Below, in pieces: positions 1 to 8,979 of a stretch of 64,000 nucleotides of DNA; position 1 is the stretch's first letter, and every line of letters starts with the position of its first letter. The stretch comes from Agathobaculum hominis (GTDB lineage Bacteria; Bacillota; Clostridia; Oscillospirales; Butyricicoccaceae): the NCBI RefSeq assembly GCF_014288055.1, contig NZ_JACOPK010000002.1, positions 62,001 through 126,000 of the forward strand. The letters run 5' to 3'. Made by a program: the position numbers and the translations under genes. The notes beneath the pieces are model-generated. The model saw only the letters and a list, made by a program, of their open reading frames with translations, did not search any database and was not told the origin of the DNA.

Positions 1-735
1 GGGGAGCGTGAGCGCGCCGGTATCCTCGTCAGGAACGATGCCGGCGGAATCGCCGTCCGAGATCGCGCGGCCGGATATGCCGCCGCTCTGCGCGGCGGTG
101 CTGCTGTCAGCCTCGGGGAGGGAGAAGACAGAGGGCGTATCCTCCTCTGCGGCCGTCTGCGGCGCGGTCTCGCCTGACGCGCTGCCGCCTGCGGCAATAT
201 CACTCGTGCCCTGCACGGCGGTTTCGGGGACGCTGCGTGATGCGCTGTTCACGCCCGCATTTTCAGCCGCCTCTGCGATATCTGCGGCGGCGCCGTTGGA
301 CGCCGCGCCTGCATCGTCGGAATAGCTGTCCGCAGTCACAGCGGCCACCGCGTCACCGGCGTCTGCCGACGTACCGGAGCTGCCGCTTCCGACCGTGCTG
401 AACGACGGCATCAGACCGCCGCCGAGCACAACGAGCACGACCGCCGCGGCAACGCCGACCATGGTGAACACCGGCATGCGGCGCACCGGCTTTTCCGGCT
501 GAACGACGTGCAGCTTGGTCTCCTGCCGCAGCTGCTCCATGATCCCGTCATGGAGGCTGTCCGGCGCCTCGGGTTCCTGTGCAAAGAGTGCGCGCATCTC
601 CCGGAGATCACGCAGCAGCGCGGCGCACGAAGGGCACTCTGCAAGATGCGCCTCGAGCTTTTCGCGTTCGCTGTCGGTCAGCGTGCCGTCCACGCTGTTC
701 GAGCAGAGCTGTTCGAAATATTCTTCATCATTCAT
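1..735 (-). CDS. Zinc-finger anti-sigma factor, partial (C-terminus outside window)
   Basis: Likely membrane-anchored regulator that holds the adjacent ECF sigma factor inactive. The start is ATG at 735; the frame stays open to base 1, so about 245 residues are visible and the stop lies outside. The N-terminus has an HxxxCxxC motif (HLAECPSC, residues about 29-36), the mark of zinc-binding anti-sigma domains. One membrane helix follows (VFTMVGVAAAVVLVV, about residues 89-106). The rest is a Ser/Ala/Gly-rich, low-complexity region predicted to lie outside the membrane. It overlaps the sigma gene by 8 bp (728-735), which implies translational coupling. The signal it senses cannot be read from the sequence. 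Confidence 0.8.
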   Translation of the reverse strand, partial: MNDEEYFEQLCSNSVDGTLTDSEREKLEAHLAECPSCAALLRDLREMRALFAQEPEAPDSLHDGIMEQLRQETKLHVVQPEKPVRRMPVFTMVGVAAAVVLVVLGGGLMPSFSTVGSGSSGTSADAGDAVAAVTADSYSDDAGAASNGAAADIAEAAENAGVNSASRSVPETAVQGTSDIAAGGSASGETAPQTAAEEDTPSVFSLPEADSSTAAQSGGISGRAISDGDSAGIVPDEDTGALTLP

Positions 736-1333
736 GCGTCTCGCCTCCTTTCTCATGGTTAGACGGAGCGGGCGGCAGAATGTTCCCTCTTTGCAGCAAA
801 ATCCTGCGCAGGGCAATGCGTGCGCGCGCAAGCCGCGATTTTACCGTACCCTCGCTGATCTCGAGGATTTCTGCGATCTCGGAATAGCTCATGCCGGAAA
901 CATCGCGCAGCAGCACGATGCGGCGGTGCTCCTCGCTGATCTCGGCGAGCGCGGCGGCAAGCTCGCGCCCCAGCTCCCGGTTGTCGAGCTGCTCCTCGGG
1001 CGTGGGAGCGGTATCGTGGATGGGACGCTCCTCGTCATCCTCGGTCGTCAGCGTTGTGGTCTGCGGCTGCGCCTGCCGGTGGCGCGCATGATCGACGCAG
1101 ATGTTCATGGTGATGCGGAACAGCCAGGTCGAAAAGCCGCTGTCGCCGCGGAAATTCTCGATCGAACGCCACGCACGCAGAAAAACCTCCTGCGTGATGT
1201 CGGCGGCGTCCTCGGGATTGCCGGAGGAGCGCAGCGCAATGACATAAACGCGCTTTTCGTAGCGGCGCACGAGCTCCTCGAAGGCGTCCAGCTCGCCGCG
1301 ACGCGCCCTTGCCAGAATATGCTTGTCGTCCAA
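728..1333 (-). CDS. ECF (sigma-70 family) RNA polymerase sigma factor
   Basis: Alternative sigma factor of the extracytoplasmic-function type. Region 2 is seen in FEELVRRYEKRVYVIALR through DITQEVFLRAWRSIENF and FSTWLFRITMNICVDHAR. Region 4 with its helix-turn-helix is MSYSEIAEILEISEGTVKSR. An ATG at 1360 is in frame, but the AAAGGAGG ribosome binding site at about 1342-1349 lies between it and a TTG at 1333 (spacing about 8), so I prefer the TTG; this gives 201 residues. It follows dusB and overlaps the anti-sigma gene at its 3' end, so all three are probably co-transcribed. The start choice is inference; the family call is firm. Confidence 0.88.
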   Translation of the reverse strand: MDDKHILARARRGELDAFEELVRRYEKRVYVIALRSSGNPEDAADITQEVFLRAWRSIENFRGDSGFSTWLFRITMNICVDHARHRQAQPQTTTLTTEDDEERPIHDTAPTPEEQLDNRELGRELAAALAEISEEHRRIVLLRDVSGMSYSEIAEILEISEGTVKSRLARARIALRRILLQRGNILPPAPSNHEKGGETHE

Positions 1334-1356
1334 CCCGTGCTCCCTCCTTTCGGGTG

Positions 1357-2331
1357 TCATTCCTCAGAGACGGTCTGTTTGAGCTCCTCGACGATCTCGT
1401 AGAGCTGCTCGAGACGCTCGAGGGTGCAGATGCGGTTTTTGAAGGTCTTAAGGCCGCTCTGCTGCTTGAGATAGCAGTTGACGTGCCGTCTCGCCTCGAG
1501 CATGGCGATGTGCTCGCCCTTCTGCGTGGCGGCAAGCTCGATCTGCCGCACGGCAGTATCCATGCGCACGGCAAACGGCGGCAGGGGAGGGCAGATGCCG
1601 GTTTCGAGAAGCGCGTTCGCACGTTCGAAGATCCACGGATCACCGAGTGCGCCGCGCCCGATCATCGCGCCGTCCGCGCCGGTATATTCGAGGATGCGTA
1701 CTGCGTCCTCCGGGACGGCGACATCGCCGTTGGCGATGACGGGGATGGAGACCGCCTGCCTGACCGCACGGATCGCGTCCCAGTCAGCACAGCCGCTGTA
1801 CTGCTGCGCACGGGTGCGGCCGTGGACCGCGATGGCGGCTGCGCCGGACTGCTCCGCCATACGGGCGAATTCGACGCAGTTGACGCTTTTCTCGTCCCAT
1901 CCCTTGCGGAATTTGACGGTAACGGGGACGTTCACGGCCTTGACGACCGCTTCGATGACGCGCGAGGCGAGCGGCAGGTCGCGCATGAGCGCCGAGCCGT
2001 CGCCGTTGCCGGCGATCTTCGGAGCAGGACAGCCCATGTTGATGTCGATGATGTCGCAGCCGGATTTTTCGAGCGCGATGCGCGCGCCCTCCGCCATAGT
2101 CTCCGGTTCGTGGCCGAAGATCTGCGCGGCGGCCGGATGCTCGTCCGGCGCAAGCTCGAGCAGACGCGGCGTTTTCCTGTCCTGATAGCACAGCGCCTTG
2201 GTCGAGACCATCTCGGTCACGGTCAGAGCCGCGCCGTGCTCGCGGCAGATGCGGCGGAAGGCGAGGTCGGTCACGCCTGCCATCGGCGCGAGTACGAGCC
2301 GTCCGTCAATTTTTACCGTTCCGATCTGCAT
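1357..2331 (-). CDS. dusB: tRNA-dihydrouridine synthase DusB
   Basis: FMN enzyme that reduces uridines in the tRNA D-loop with NAD(P)H; cytoplasmic. The TIM-barrel signature LAPMAGVTDLAFRRI is near the N-terminus, with the catalytic-cysteine segment NMGCPAPKI (about residues 98-106), HGRTRAQQYSG and the phosphate-binding stretch IANGDV and DGAMIGRGALG. At 324 residues it is family length. A GGAGGG ribosome binding site precedes the ATG at 2331. Its stop (1357-1359) overlaps the upstream in-frame ATG of the sigma gene. In many Firmicutes dusB lies near greA or lysS; here it heads an ECF sigma operon and is divergent from the ribosomal superoperon. Confidence 0.93.
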   Translation of the reverse strand: MQIGTVKIDGRLVLAPMAGVTDLAFRRICREHGAALTVTEMVSTKALCYQDRKTPRLLELAPDEHPAAAQIFGHEPETMAEGARIALEKSGCDIIDINMGCPAPKIAGNGDGSALMRDLPLASRVIEAVVKAVNVPVTVKFRKGWDEKSVNCVEFARMAEQSGAAAIAVHGRTRAQQYSGCADWDAIRAVRQAVSIPVIANGDVAVPEDAVRILEYTGADGAMIGRGALGDPWIFERANALLETGICPPLPPFAVRMDTAVRQIELAATQKGEHIAMLEARRHVNCYLKQQSGLKTFKNRICTLERLEQLYEIVEELKQTVSEE

Positions 2332-2611
2332 AGTGTCCCTCCAGATTTGATTTACGGTTTATTCTACCATAACATCACAGGGAATGCAACTTGCAGAATG
2401 GTAACAGAGCGGAAATGAGCAGATTTTTCTGGGAAAATGCGTGAAAAACGTCGAAAATCCCGTGAAAAGTGCGAAAAATAAAACGCAGAAAAAGAAAAGC
2501 GCCGCGCGAGGCCATACCTATTATATATAGAGCGCCGCCGCACGCCGGAGGGCGGCAGGAGAAGGGCTGTCAGCCTGCACAAAAAAATCTCGTAAATTTC
2601 GTGAAATCCCC

Positions 2612-2640
2612 TTGACAGAATGCCGAGGATATAGTAATAT
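2612..2640 (+). promoter_or_regulatory. Sigma-A type promoter of the S10 superoperon
   Basis: TTGACA at 2612-2617, a 17-bp spacer and TAATAT at 2635-2640. The match to the vegetative consensus is strong and it points toward rpsJ. No ORF of note lies between it and rpsJ, so the transcript would carry a leader of about 360 nt. Confidence 0.75.
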
Positions 2641-2644
2641 AGTT

Positions 2645-3005
2645 AAGGTTCTGCGAGAGACACCGCAGACAACGCGATGATGCCGGAGATTGCTGCTCCA
2701 GGAAGCAGGTAACTTCGGCGGAGTAGGTCCGACAATCGGGCGGTTGAGATAACTGCTATCAGCTGAGGCACAGGGCCTCGGCAAAACGCAATGTTCCTGC
2801 GTAAATTCGGGACTCGCGGCAGATGCGCCGCAAAGCCGATGGCACGAACCACTTACGTTTTTTAATTGTGACCGGATCGTTACACTGTAAGTGTGCCCGG
2901 TTATTTTCATGTCCGTTCGCGATACGCGCGGCGGAGTTGCAGTTTCTCTCCGTAGCGAGTCAAAACATTATTTTAATGTATGGCACACATACGAGGAGGA
3001 TATTC
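2645..3005 (+). promoter_or_regulatory. Long structured 5' leader upstream of rpsJ
   Basis: About 360 bases between the promoter and rpsJ with no convincing ORF. Several hairpins can be read: TCTGCG/CGCAGA at about 2650-2670; GCCGgAG paired with CTtCGGC around an inner TGCT/AGCA hairpin at about 2683-2730; CCGAcaaTCGG near 2730; and ACACTgtaAGTGT inside ACCGG/CCGGT near 2870-2905, followed by a T-rich stretch. This layout fits a ribosomal-protein leader, perhaps with attenuation, but I do not recognise a named family. Confidence 0.45.
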
Positions 3006-3009
3006 CACA

Positions 3010-3321
3010 ATGGCAAACGCACAGAAAATCCGCATTCGCCTGAAGGCGTATGATCACGAGCTGATCGACCAGTCCGCAGAGAAGATCATCGAGACCGCTA
3101 AGCGCAACGGCGCGAAGGTTTCCGGCCCGATCCCGCTGCCGACCGAGAAGCAGATCGTAACCATCCTGCGCGCAGTTCACAAGTACAAGGACTCCCGCGA
3201 GCAGTTCGAGCGCCGCACTCACAAGCGTCTGATCGACATCATCAACCCGAACCAGGCTACCATCGAGGCTCTGACCACCCTGGATCTGCCGGCCGGCGTT
3301 GAGTTCGAGGTCAAGCTCTAA
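3010..3321 (+). CDS. rpsJ: 30S ribosomal protein S10 (uS10)
   Basis: Part of the 30S head; also the NusE partner of NusB in antitermination. I use ATG 3010, preceded by GAGGAGG, and not the in-frame ATG at 2980. The result is 103 residues, the family length, starting MANAQKIRIRLKAYDHE. The conserved THKRLIDIINP segment is present. It is the first gene of the superoperon; unlike in many Firmicutes no rpsL-rpsG-fusA-tuf genes precede it. Confidence 0.97.
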   Translation: MANAQKIRIRLKAYDHELIDQSAEKIIETAKRNGAKVSGPIPLPTEKQIVTILRAVHKYKDSREQFERRTHKRLIDIINPNQATIEALTTLDLPAGVEFEVKL

Positions 3322-3493
3322 TCTAAAGAGCGGGACGCGAACGCAATCGCCGCAAGGTCGATTGCACAAAACAAGTTTACAAATCGCCGGATTAACCCGC
3401 CGGAGATTTGAAAGCCCTGCCGCGACACGCGCGGCGAGGTCATGTTGGCGGTTAAATGCCGTCAACCAATAACCTTTAAGGAGGAAAAACAAA

Positions 3494-4192
3494 ATGCTGA
3501 ACAAAGCAATCATCGGCAAGAAGGTCGGCATGACCCAGATCTTCAACGCTGACGGCAAGGTTATCCCCTGCACCGTAATCGAAGCAGGTCCTTGCGTTGT
3601 AACTCAGCTCAAGACCGAAGAGAAGGACGGCTACAATGCAGTTCAGTTCGGTTTTGAGGATGTAAAGGAAGCTCGCCTGAACAAGCCCCAGAAGGGTCAC
3701 CTGAAGAAGGCTGGCGACTCCCTGAAGAAGTACCTGAAGGAGTTCCGTTTCGAGGACTGCACGATGTTCCAGCTCGGCGACGTTGTCAAGGCTGACATGT
3801 TCGTTGAGGGCGACTTCGTAGACGTCACCGGCACTTCCAAGGGCAAGGGCTACGCAGGCGTTATCAAGCGTTTCAACGCTTCCCGTCTGAAGGAGTCCCA
3901 CGGTACCGGCCCGGTTCACCGTCACGCTGGTTCCATGGGCGCGTGCTCTGATCCTTCCAAGATCATGAAGGGCAAAATGATGCCTGGTCACATGGGTGCT
4001 GAGCAGGTTACCGTTCAGAACCTGGACGTTGTCAAGGTAGACGCTGAGCTCAACCTCATCGCTGTCTGCGGCGCAGTTCCGGGTCCGAAGGGCGGCATCG
4101 TCGTTCTGAAGAACACCGTTAAGAACAACAAGCTTGTCAAGGGCGAGGCTGGCGTCAGCAAGAACCCGCAGAAGGCATCCGCAAGAAAGTAA
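3494..4192 (+). CDS. rplC: 50S ribosomal protein L3 (uL3)
   Basis: Early-assembling 50S protein near the peptidyl-transferase centre. The N-terminal KKVGMTQIF and the central HGTGPVHRHAGSMG loop are typical. At 232 residues it is some 15-20 longer than most bacterial L3 proteins, because of a basic C-terminal tail (KNNKLVKGEAGVSKNPQKAS). It lies 172 bp after rpsJ; that gap contains a CGCCGG/CCGGCG hairpin and a GGAGG site before ATG 3494. Confidence 0.97.
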   Translation: MLNKAIIGKKVGMTQIFNADGKVIPCTVIEAGPCVVTQLKTEEKDGYNAVQFGFEDVKEARLNKPQKGHLKKAGDSLKKYLKEFRFEDCTMFQLGDVVKADMFVEGDFVDVTGTSKGKGYAGVIKRFNASRLKESHGTGPVHRHAGSMGACSDPSKIMKGKMMPGHMGAEQVTVQNLDVVKVDAELNLIAVCGAVPGPKGGIVVLKNTVKNNKLVKGEAGVSKNPQKASARK

Positions 4193-4210
4193 GGGAAGGA
4201 GGAGCAACTC

Positions 4211-4834
4211 ATGCCTACAGTAGCAGTTTTTGATATGACCGGTAAGAAGACCGGCGAAATGGAGCTGAACGCAGCTGTTTTCGGTATCGAGCCGAACATG
4301 ACTGTCGTACACGCTGCAGTAAAGAATTACCTGGCTAACCAGCGTCAGGGCACTCAGTCCACGCTGACCCGCGCAGAGGTTCGCGGCGGCGGCATCAAGC
4401 CGTGGCGCCAGAAGGGCACCGGCCGCGCCCGTCAGGGTTCTATCCGCTCTCCGCAGTGGACCCACGGCGGTATTGCCCTCGGCCCGAAGCCGCGTTCCTA
4501 CAACTATAGCCTGACCAAGAAGACCAAGCGTCTGGCAATGCTCTCCGCTCTGTCCGCTAAGGCAGCAGCAGGCGAGATCATCGTCATCGACGGTCTGGAC
4601 ATGGGCGAGATCAAGACCAAGAACTTCGTTGGCTTCCTCAATGCAATCGAGGCAACCGGCAAGAGCCTGGTCGTTACCCCGGAGGTTCGCGTAAACGTAG
4701 TTAAGTCTGCGGCTAACGTCCCGGGCGTTCGCACCACGATCGCGTCCACCCTCAATGTATACGAGATCCTCAATGCTGACAAGTTCATCATCGACAAGGC
4801 AGCAATTGAGAAGCTTCAGGAGGTATACGCATAA
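4211..4834 (+). CDS. rplD: 50S ribosomal protein L4 (uL4)
   Basis: Binds 23S rRNA and lines the exit tunnel with its extended loop; in some bacteria it also autoregulates the S10 operon. The loop motif KPWRQKGTGRARQGS is intact, followed by RSPQWTHGG. At 207 residues it is family length. Ribosome binding site GGAAGGAGG. The stop codon shares its last base with the rplW start (TAATG). Confidence 0.97.
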   Translation: MPTVAVFDMTGKKTGEMELNAAVFGIEPNMTVVHAAVKNYLANQRQGTQSTLTRAEVRGGGIKPWRQKGTGRARQGSIRSPQWTHGGIALGPKPRSYNYSLTKKTKRLAMLSALSAKAAAGEIIVIDGLDMGEIKTKNFVGFLNAIEATGKSLVVTPEVRVNVVKSAANVPGVRTTIASTLNVYEILNADKFIIDKAAIEKLQEVYA

Positions 4835-5127
4835 TGAAGTTCGCATACGACATTATCAAGAAGCCGGTTATCACCGAGCGTTCCATGATGGGTGCACAGG
4901 ACAACAAGTACACCTTCGAGGTTGCTGTTGACGCAGGCAAGATCGAGATCAAGAAGGCCGTTGAGGAAATCTTCGGCGTCAAGGTCGCTAAGGTCAACAC
5001 CATCAAGCTGCCGGGCAAGTGGAAGCGCATGGGCGTCCACGTCGGCAAGCGCCCCGACATCAAGAAGGCAGTCGTAACTCTGACCGCTGACTCCAAGAAG
5101 ATCGAGATCTTCGAGAACATGATGTAA
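4834..5127 (+). CDS. rplW: 50S ribosomal protein L23 (uL23)
   Basis: Rim protein of the exit tunnel and docking site for trigger factor and SRP. At 97 residues it is normal length; it starts MKFAYDIIKKPVITERS, with the typical basic loop KLPGKWKRMGVHVGKRPDIK. It is coupled to rplD by a TAATG overlap. A 270-bp gap with an inserted structured repeat follows, which is unusual inside this operon. Confidence 0.96.
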   Translation: MKFAYDIIKKPVITERSMMGAQDNKYTFEVAVDAGKIEIKKAVEEIFGVKVAKVNTIKLPGKWKRMGVHVGKRPDIKKAVVTLTADSKKIEIFENMM

Positions 5128-5163
5128 AAATCACTTTAGGCCGCTAAGGCGAGCCTGAGTGTT

Positions 5164-5348
5164 CCCGCAAAGCGGGTTTTCAATAGAATCTGCTTGCAGA
5201 TTCATAAAAACCGGGAGCATGTATCACGGTTTTTATACAAGAGCGAAGAAAAGTTTCGCTGGTCGGAACTTTTCGAAGCCTTGGTTTTATCCGCGCCTTG
5301 CGCGGTAAAACCTCTCTCGTTTGAAAACGTGTTTTCAAACGAAGTAAT
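5164..5348 (+). repeat. Mosaic hairpin repeat, family A copy 1 (between rplW and rplB)
   Basis: A train of near-perfect hairpins: CCCGC/GCGGG (5164-5176), GAATCTGC/GCAGATTC (5186-5203), AAAAACCG/CGGTTTTT (about 5206-5234), GCGAA/TTCGC (5242-5259), GGTTTTA-CCGCG/CGCGG-TAAAACC (5283-5312) and CGTTTGAAAAC/GTTTTCAAACG (5318-5341). The stretch from CAATAGA to TTTTATACA is nearly identical to family A copy 2 at 24181-24240. The first stem differs there yet still pairs perfectly. No terminator T-run follows, so transcription probably reads through to rplB. Confidence 0.8.
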
Positions 5349-5399
5349 TGTATGGGGAAGCCACCCCGATAATAACGAATCAAGGAGTTGAAATTCCAA

Positions 5400-6233
<834 letters not shown>

Positions 6234-6251
6234 GAAAGGAGTTATCTTAAG

Positions 6252-6533
6252 ATGGGCAGAAGCATTAAGAAAGGCCCTTTTGTGGCTCCTGAGCTGATCA
6301 AAAGAGTCGTTGAAATGAACGAAAAGGGCGAGAAGAAGGTCCTCAAGACCTGGTCCCGCGCTTCCACGATCTTCCCCGAGTTCGTCGGTCACACCATCGC
6401 AGTACACGATGGCCGCAAGCATGTTCCGGTATATGTTACCGAGGATATGGTTGGTCACAAGCTGGGCGAGTTTGCTCCCACCCGTACCTACAAGGGTCAC
6501 GCGGGCAGCAAGACCTCCAATAACGGCAAGTAA
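6252..6533 (+). CDS. rpsS: 30S ribosomal protein S19 (uS19)
   Basis: 30S head protein that forms a pair with S13 and contacts the A-site finger. At 93 residues it is standard length. Starts MGRSIKKGPFVAPELI, and the C-terminal GHKLGEFAPTRTYKGH is conserved. AAAGGAG lies 10 bases before the ATG; 18 bp separate it from rplB. Confidence 0.97.
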   Translation: MGRSIKKGPFVAPELIKRVVEMNEKGEKKVLKTWSRASTIFPEFVGHTIAVHDGRKHVPVYVTEDMVGHKLGEFAPTRTYKGHAGSKTSNNGK

Positions 6534-6550
6534 GGAGGAGTTAAAGTAAC

Positions 6551-6886
6551 ATGGAAGCAAGAGCAATCGTACGCAACGTGCGCATGACTCCGCGAAAGAT
6601 CAAGCTGATCTGCGATCTGATCCGCGGCAAGGATGCGGGCGAGGCTATGGCCATTATCATGAATACCCCCAAGGCAGCATGCGAGCCGATGGAGAAGCTC
6701 CTCAAGAGCGCCGTCGCAAATGCTGAGAACAACCACGGCATGAACACTGACAAGCTGTTTGTCAAGGAAGTTCACGTCGGTCCCGGCCCGGTTATGAAGC
6801 GCGTTATGCCGCGCGCACAGGGCCGTGCATATCGAATCCTCAAGAGAACCTCGCACATCACGCTGGTTCTTGGCGAGAAAGAATAA
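6551..6886 (+). CDS. rplV: 50S ribosomal protein L22 (uL22)
   Basis: Exit-tunnel protein whose beta-hairpin narrows the tunnel; changes there give macrolide resistance in other species. 111 residues, starting MEARAIVRNVRMTPRK. The hairpin region GPGPVMKRVMPRAQGRAYRI looks wild-type in form. Ribosome binding site GGAGGAG; tight spacing to rpsS and rpsC. Confidence 0.96.
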   Translation: MEARAIVRNVRMTPRKIKLICDLIRGKDAGEAMAIIMNTPKAACEPMEKLLKSAVANAENNHGMNTDKLFVKEVHVGPGPVMKRVMPRAQGRAYRILKRTSHITLVLGEKE

Positions 6887-6899
6887 GGGAGGGTAATCA

Positions 6900-7679
6900 A
6901 TGGGCCAGAAAGTAAATCCGAACGGTCTCCGTGTCGGCGTTATCAAGAATTGGGATTCCCGTTGGTTCGCAAAGGACAATGCGTTCGGCGACCTCCTCGT
7001 GGAAGACTACAACATCCGTAAGGAACTGAAGAAGCGTCTGTTCGATGCAGGCGTTCCGGCGATCGAGATCGAGCGTAAGAACGACGAGATCAAGATCATG
7101 ATCCAGTGCGCGCGTCCGGGCATGGTTGTCGGCCGCGGCGGCGAGGACATCAAGAAGCTCGAGGAAGAGCTGACCAAGAAGTACGGCAAGAAGGTTCGCT
7201 GCTCGATCATCGAGATCAAGAACCCGGACACCAACGCTACCCTGGTAGCTGAGAACATCGCTGCTCAGCTCGAGAAGCGCATCGGTTTCCGCCGTGCAAT
7301 GAAGCAGTGCATGGGTCGTGCAATGCGCATGGGCGCAAAGGGTATTAAGGTATCCTGCGGCGGCCGTCTGGGCGGCGCTGAGATCGCTCGCACCGAGCAC
7401 TACCATGAAGGCACCATTCCGCTGCAGACCCTGCGTGCGGACATCGACTATGGCTTTGCCGAGGCCGCTACCACCTATGGTCGCATCGGCGTTAAGGTTT
7501 GGATCTACAAGGGTGAGGTTCTCCACGGCGGTCCGCGTCTGGGCCGTTCCATCGAGGCTCCGAAGCCGGCATTCGAGCGCCGCGAGCGTCGCGGTGGCCG
7601 TGATGACCGTCGCGGCGGCCGTCGTGACTTCAACCGTGGCGAGCGTCGCGCACCCCGTCAGGAAGGAGGCAACCGCTAA
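6900..7679 (+). CDS. rpsC: 30S ribosomal protein S3 (uS3) with arginine/glycine-rich tail
   Basis: 30S head protein at the mRNA entry channel, with helicase-aiding basic residues. The KH domain motif VVGRGGEDIKKLEEEL is clear near residues 77-93, and the C-terminal S3 domain follows. At 259 residues it is about 35-40 longer than common S3 proteins: the last 35 or so residues form an Arg/Gly/Asp repeat tail (RRGGRDDRRGGRRDF). Such tails occur in some Clostridia, but the role is unknown. Its stop overlaps the rplP start (TAATG). Confidence 0.97.
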   Translation: MGQKVNPNGLRVGVIKNWDSRWFAKDNAFGDLLVEDYNIRKELKKRLFDAGVPAIEIERKNDEIKIMIQCARPGMVVGRGGEDIKKLEEELTKKYGKKVRCSIIEIKNPDTNATLVAENIAAQLEKRIGFRRAMKQCMGRAMRMGAKGIKVSCGGRLGGAEIARTEHYHEGTIPLQTLRADIDYGFAEAATTYGRIGVKVWIYKGEVLHGGPRLGRSIEAPKPAFERRERRGGRDDRRGGRRDFNRGERRAPRQEGGNR

Positions 7680-8107
7680 TGCTGCTCCCTAAGAGAGTTA
7701 AATACCGTCGCGTACAGCGCGGCCGCATGACCGGCAAGGCAACCCGCGGTAACTTCGTATCGAACGGTGAGTTCGGTCTGCAGGCTACCGAGCCGTGCTG
7801 GATCACCTCGAACCAGATCGAGGCAGCCCGTATCGCAATGACCCGTTACACCAAGCGTGGCGGTCAGGTATGGATCAAGATTTTCCCCGACAAGCCGGTA
7901 ACTCAGCAGCCGGCCGGCACCCGAATGGGTTCCGGTAAGGGCGCACCCGAGTACTGGGTTGCAGTAGTTAAGCCGGGCCGTGTCCTGTTCGAGATCGCAG
8001 GCGTTTCCGAGGAAGTTGCTCGTGAGGCGCTGCGTCTGGCAAGCCACAAGCTGCCCTGCAAGACCAAGTTCGTTGCCCGTGAGCAGAAGAATGGCGGTGA
8101 AGCATGA
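7679..8107 (+). CDS. rplP: 50S ribosomal protein L16 (uL16)
   Basis: Sits at the base of the A site and helps tRNA accommodation. 142 residues, beginning MLLPKRVKYRRVQRGRM, with RMGSGKGAPEYWVAVVKPG conserved. It overlaps rpsC upstream by one base and rpmC downstream by 4 bases (ATGA), so all three are probably translationally coupled. Confidence 0.97.
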   Translation: MLLPKRVKYRRVQRGRMTGKATRGNFVSNGEFGLQATEPCWITSNQIEAARIAMTRYTKRGGQVWIKIFPDKPVTQQPAGTRMGSGKGAPEYWVAVVKPGRVLFEIAGVSEEVAREALRLASHKLPCKTKFVAREQKNGGEA

Positions 8108-8307
8108 TGAAGGCATCTGAGATCAGAGAACTGACGGCTGAGGAGCTGTCTGCAAAGCTCGGTGAGCTGAAGAAGGACCTCTTCAACCTCCGTCTGCAGC
8201 TCGCTACCAATCAGCTCGACAACACCAACAAGATCAATGAAGTCAAGCACGACATTGCTCGAGTCAACACCGTAATCCGTGAGAAGCAGCTCGCGGAGAA
8301 GGCATAA
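8104..8307 (+). CDS. rpmC: 50S ribosomal protein L29 (uL29)
   Basis: Small helical hairpin protein beside the tunnel exit, neighbour of L23. 67 residues; MKASEIRELTAEELSAKLGE and LRLQLATNQLDNTNKI are typical. Two adjacent ATG codons (8104 and 8107) could both start it; the second gives the usual MKA N-terminus. Confidence 0.95.
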   Translation: MMKASEIRELTAEELSAKLGELKKDLFNLRLQLATNQLDNTNKINEVKHDIARVNTVIREKQLAEKA

Positions 8308-8325
8308 AGGAGGGAAACGAATATT

Positions 8326-8583
8326 ATGAGCGAAAGAGCATTACGCAAAACGCGAGTAGGCAAGGTCGTTTCCGATAAGATGGACAAGACCATTGTCGTA
8401 GCAATCGAGGATCGTGTAGCACATCCTCTGTACAAGAAGGTTATTCCGCACACCTATAAGCTGAAGGCGCACGACGAGAACAACGAGTGCAAGATCGGCG
8501 ACAAGGTAAAGGTAATGGAGACCCGTCCGCTGTCCAAGGACAAGCGTTGGAGACTGGTCGAGATTATCGAGAAGGCAAAGTAA
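8326..8583 (+). CDS. rpsQ: 30S ribosomal protein S17 (uS17)
   Basis: Primary 16S rRNA-binding protein of OB fold. 85 residues, with RKTRVGKVVSDKMDKTIVVA at the N-terminus and GDKVKVMETRPLSKDKRWR near the C-terminus. AAAGGAGGG upstream of ATG 8326. Confidence 0.96.
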   Translation: MSERALRKTRVGKVVSDKMDKTIVVAIEDRVAHPLYKKVIPHTYKLKAHDENNECKIGDKVKVMETRPLSKDKRWRLVEIIEKAK

Positions 8584-8595
8584 GGAGGAGAGCAC

Positions 8596-8964
8596 ATGGT
8601 TCAGCAGGAAAGCTTTCTGCGTGCAGCTGATAACAGCGGCGCAAAGGAACTGAAGGTAATCCGTGTTCTCGGCGGCTCTGCTCGCAAGTACGGCAACATC
8701 GGTGACGTAGTTGTCTGCTCGGTGCGCAAGTGCACCCCGGGCGGCGGCGTTAAGAAGGGCGACGTAGTCAAGGCTGTCATCGTCCGCACCGTTAAGGGCC
8801 TGCGCCGTGCAGACGGCAGCTATATCCGCTTTGACGAGAACGCTGGCGTTATCATTCGTGATGACAAAAACCCCCGCGGCACCCGTATCTTTGGGCCTGT
8901 CGCTCGTGAGCTGCGTGACAAGGACTACATGAAGATCCTGTCGCTTGCTCCGGAAGTACTGTAA
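8596..8964 (+). CDS. rplN: 50S ribosomal protein L14 (uL14)
   Basis: Subunit-interface protein that contacts 16S helix 14 and is the docking site of silencing factor RsfS. 122 residues, exact family length. Starts MVQQESFLRAADNSGAKEL and ends FMKILSLAPEVL-like (YMKILSLAPEVL). GGAGGAG site. Confidence 0.97.
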   Translation: MVQQESFLRAADNSGAKELKVIRVLGGSARKYGNIGDVVVCSVRKCTPGGGVKKGDVVKAVIVRTVKGLRRADGSYIRFDENAGVIIRDDKNPRGTRIFGPVARELRDKDYMKILSLAPEVL

Positions 8965-8979
8965 GGAGGTCGCCAACAA

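Noticed and set aside
2645..3005. Assignment of the rpsJ leader to the L10 leader family
   Set aside because: A short CCGCAGACAA stretch looked similar at first, but it pairs locally as one arm of a TCTGCG/CGCAGA hairpin and the rest of the L10 pattern is missing.
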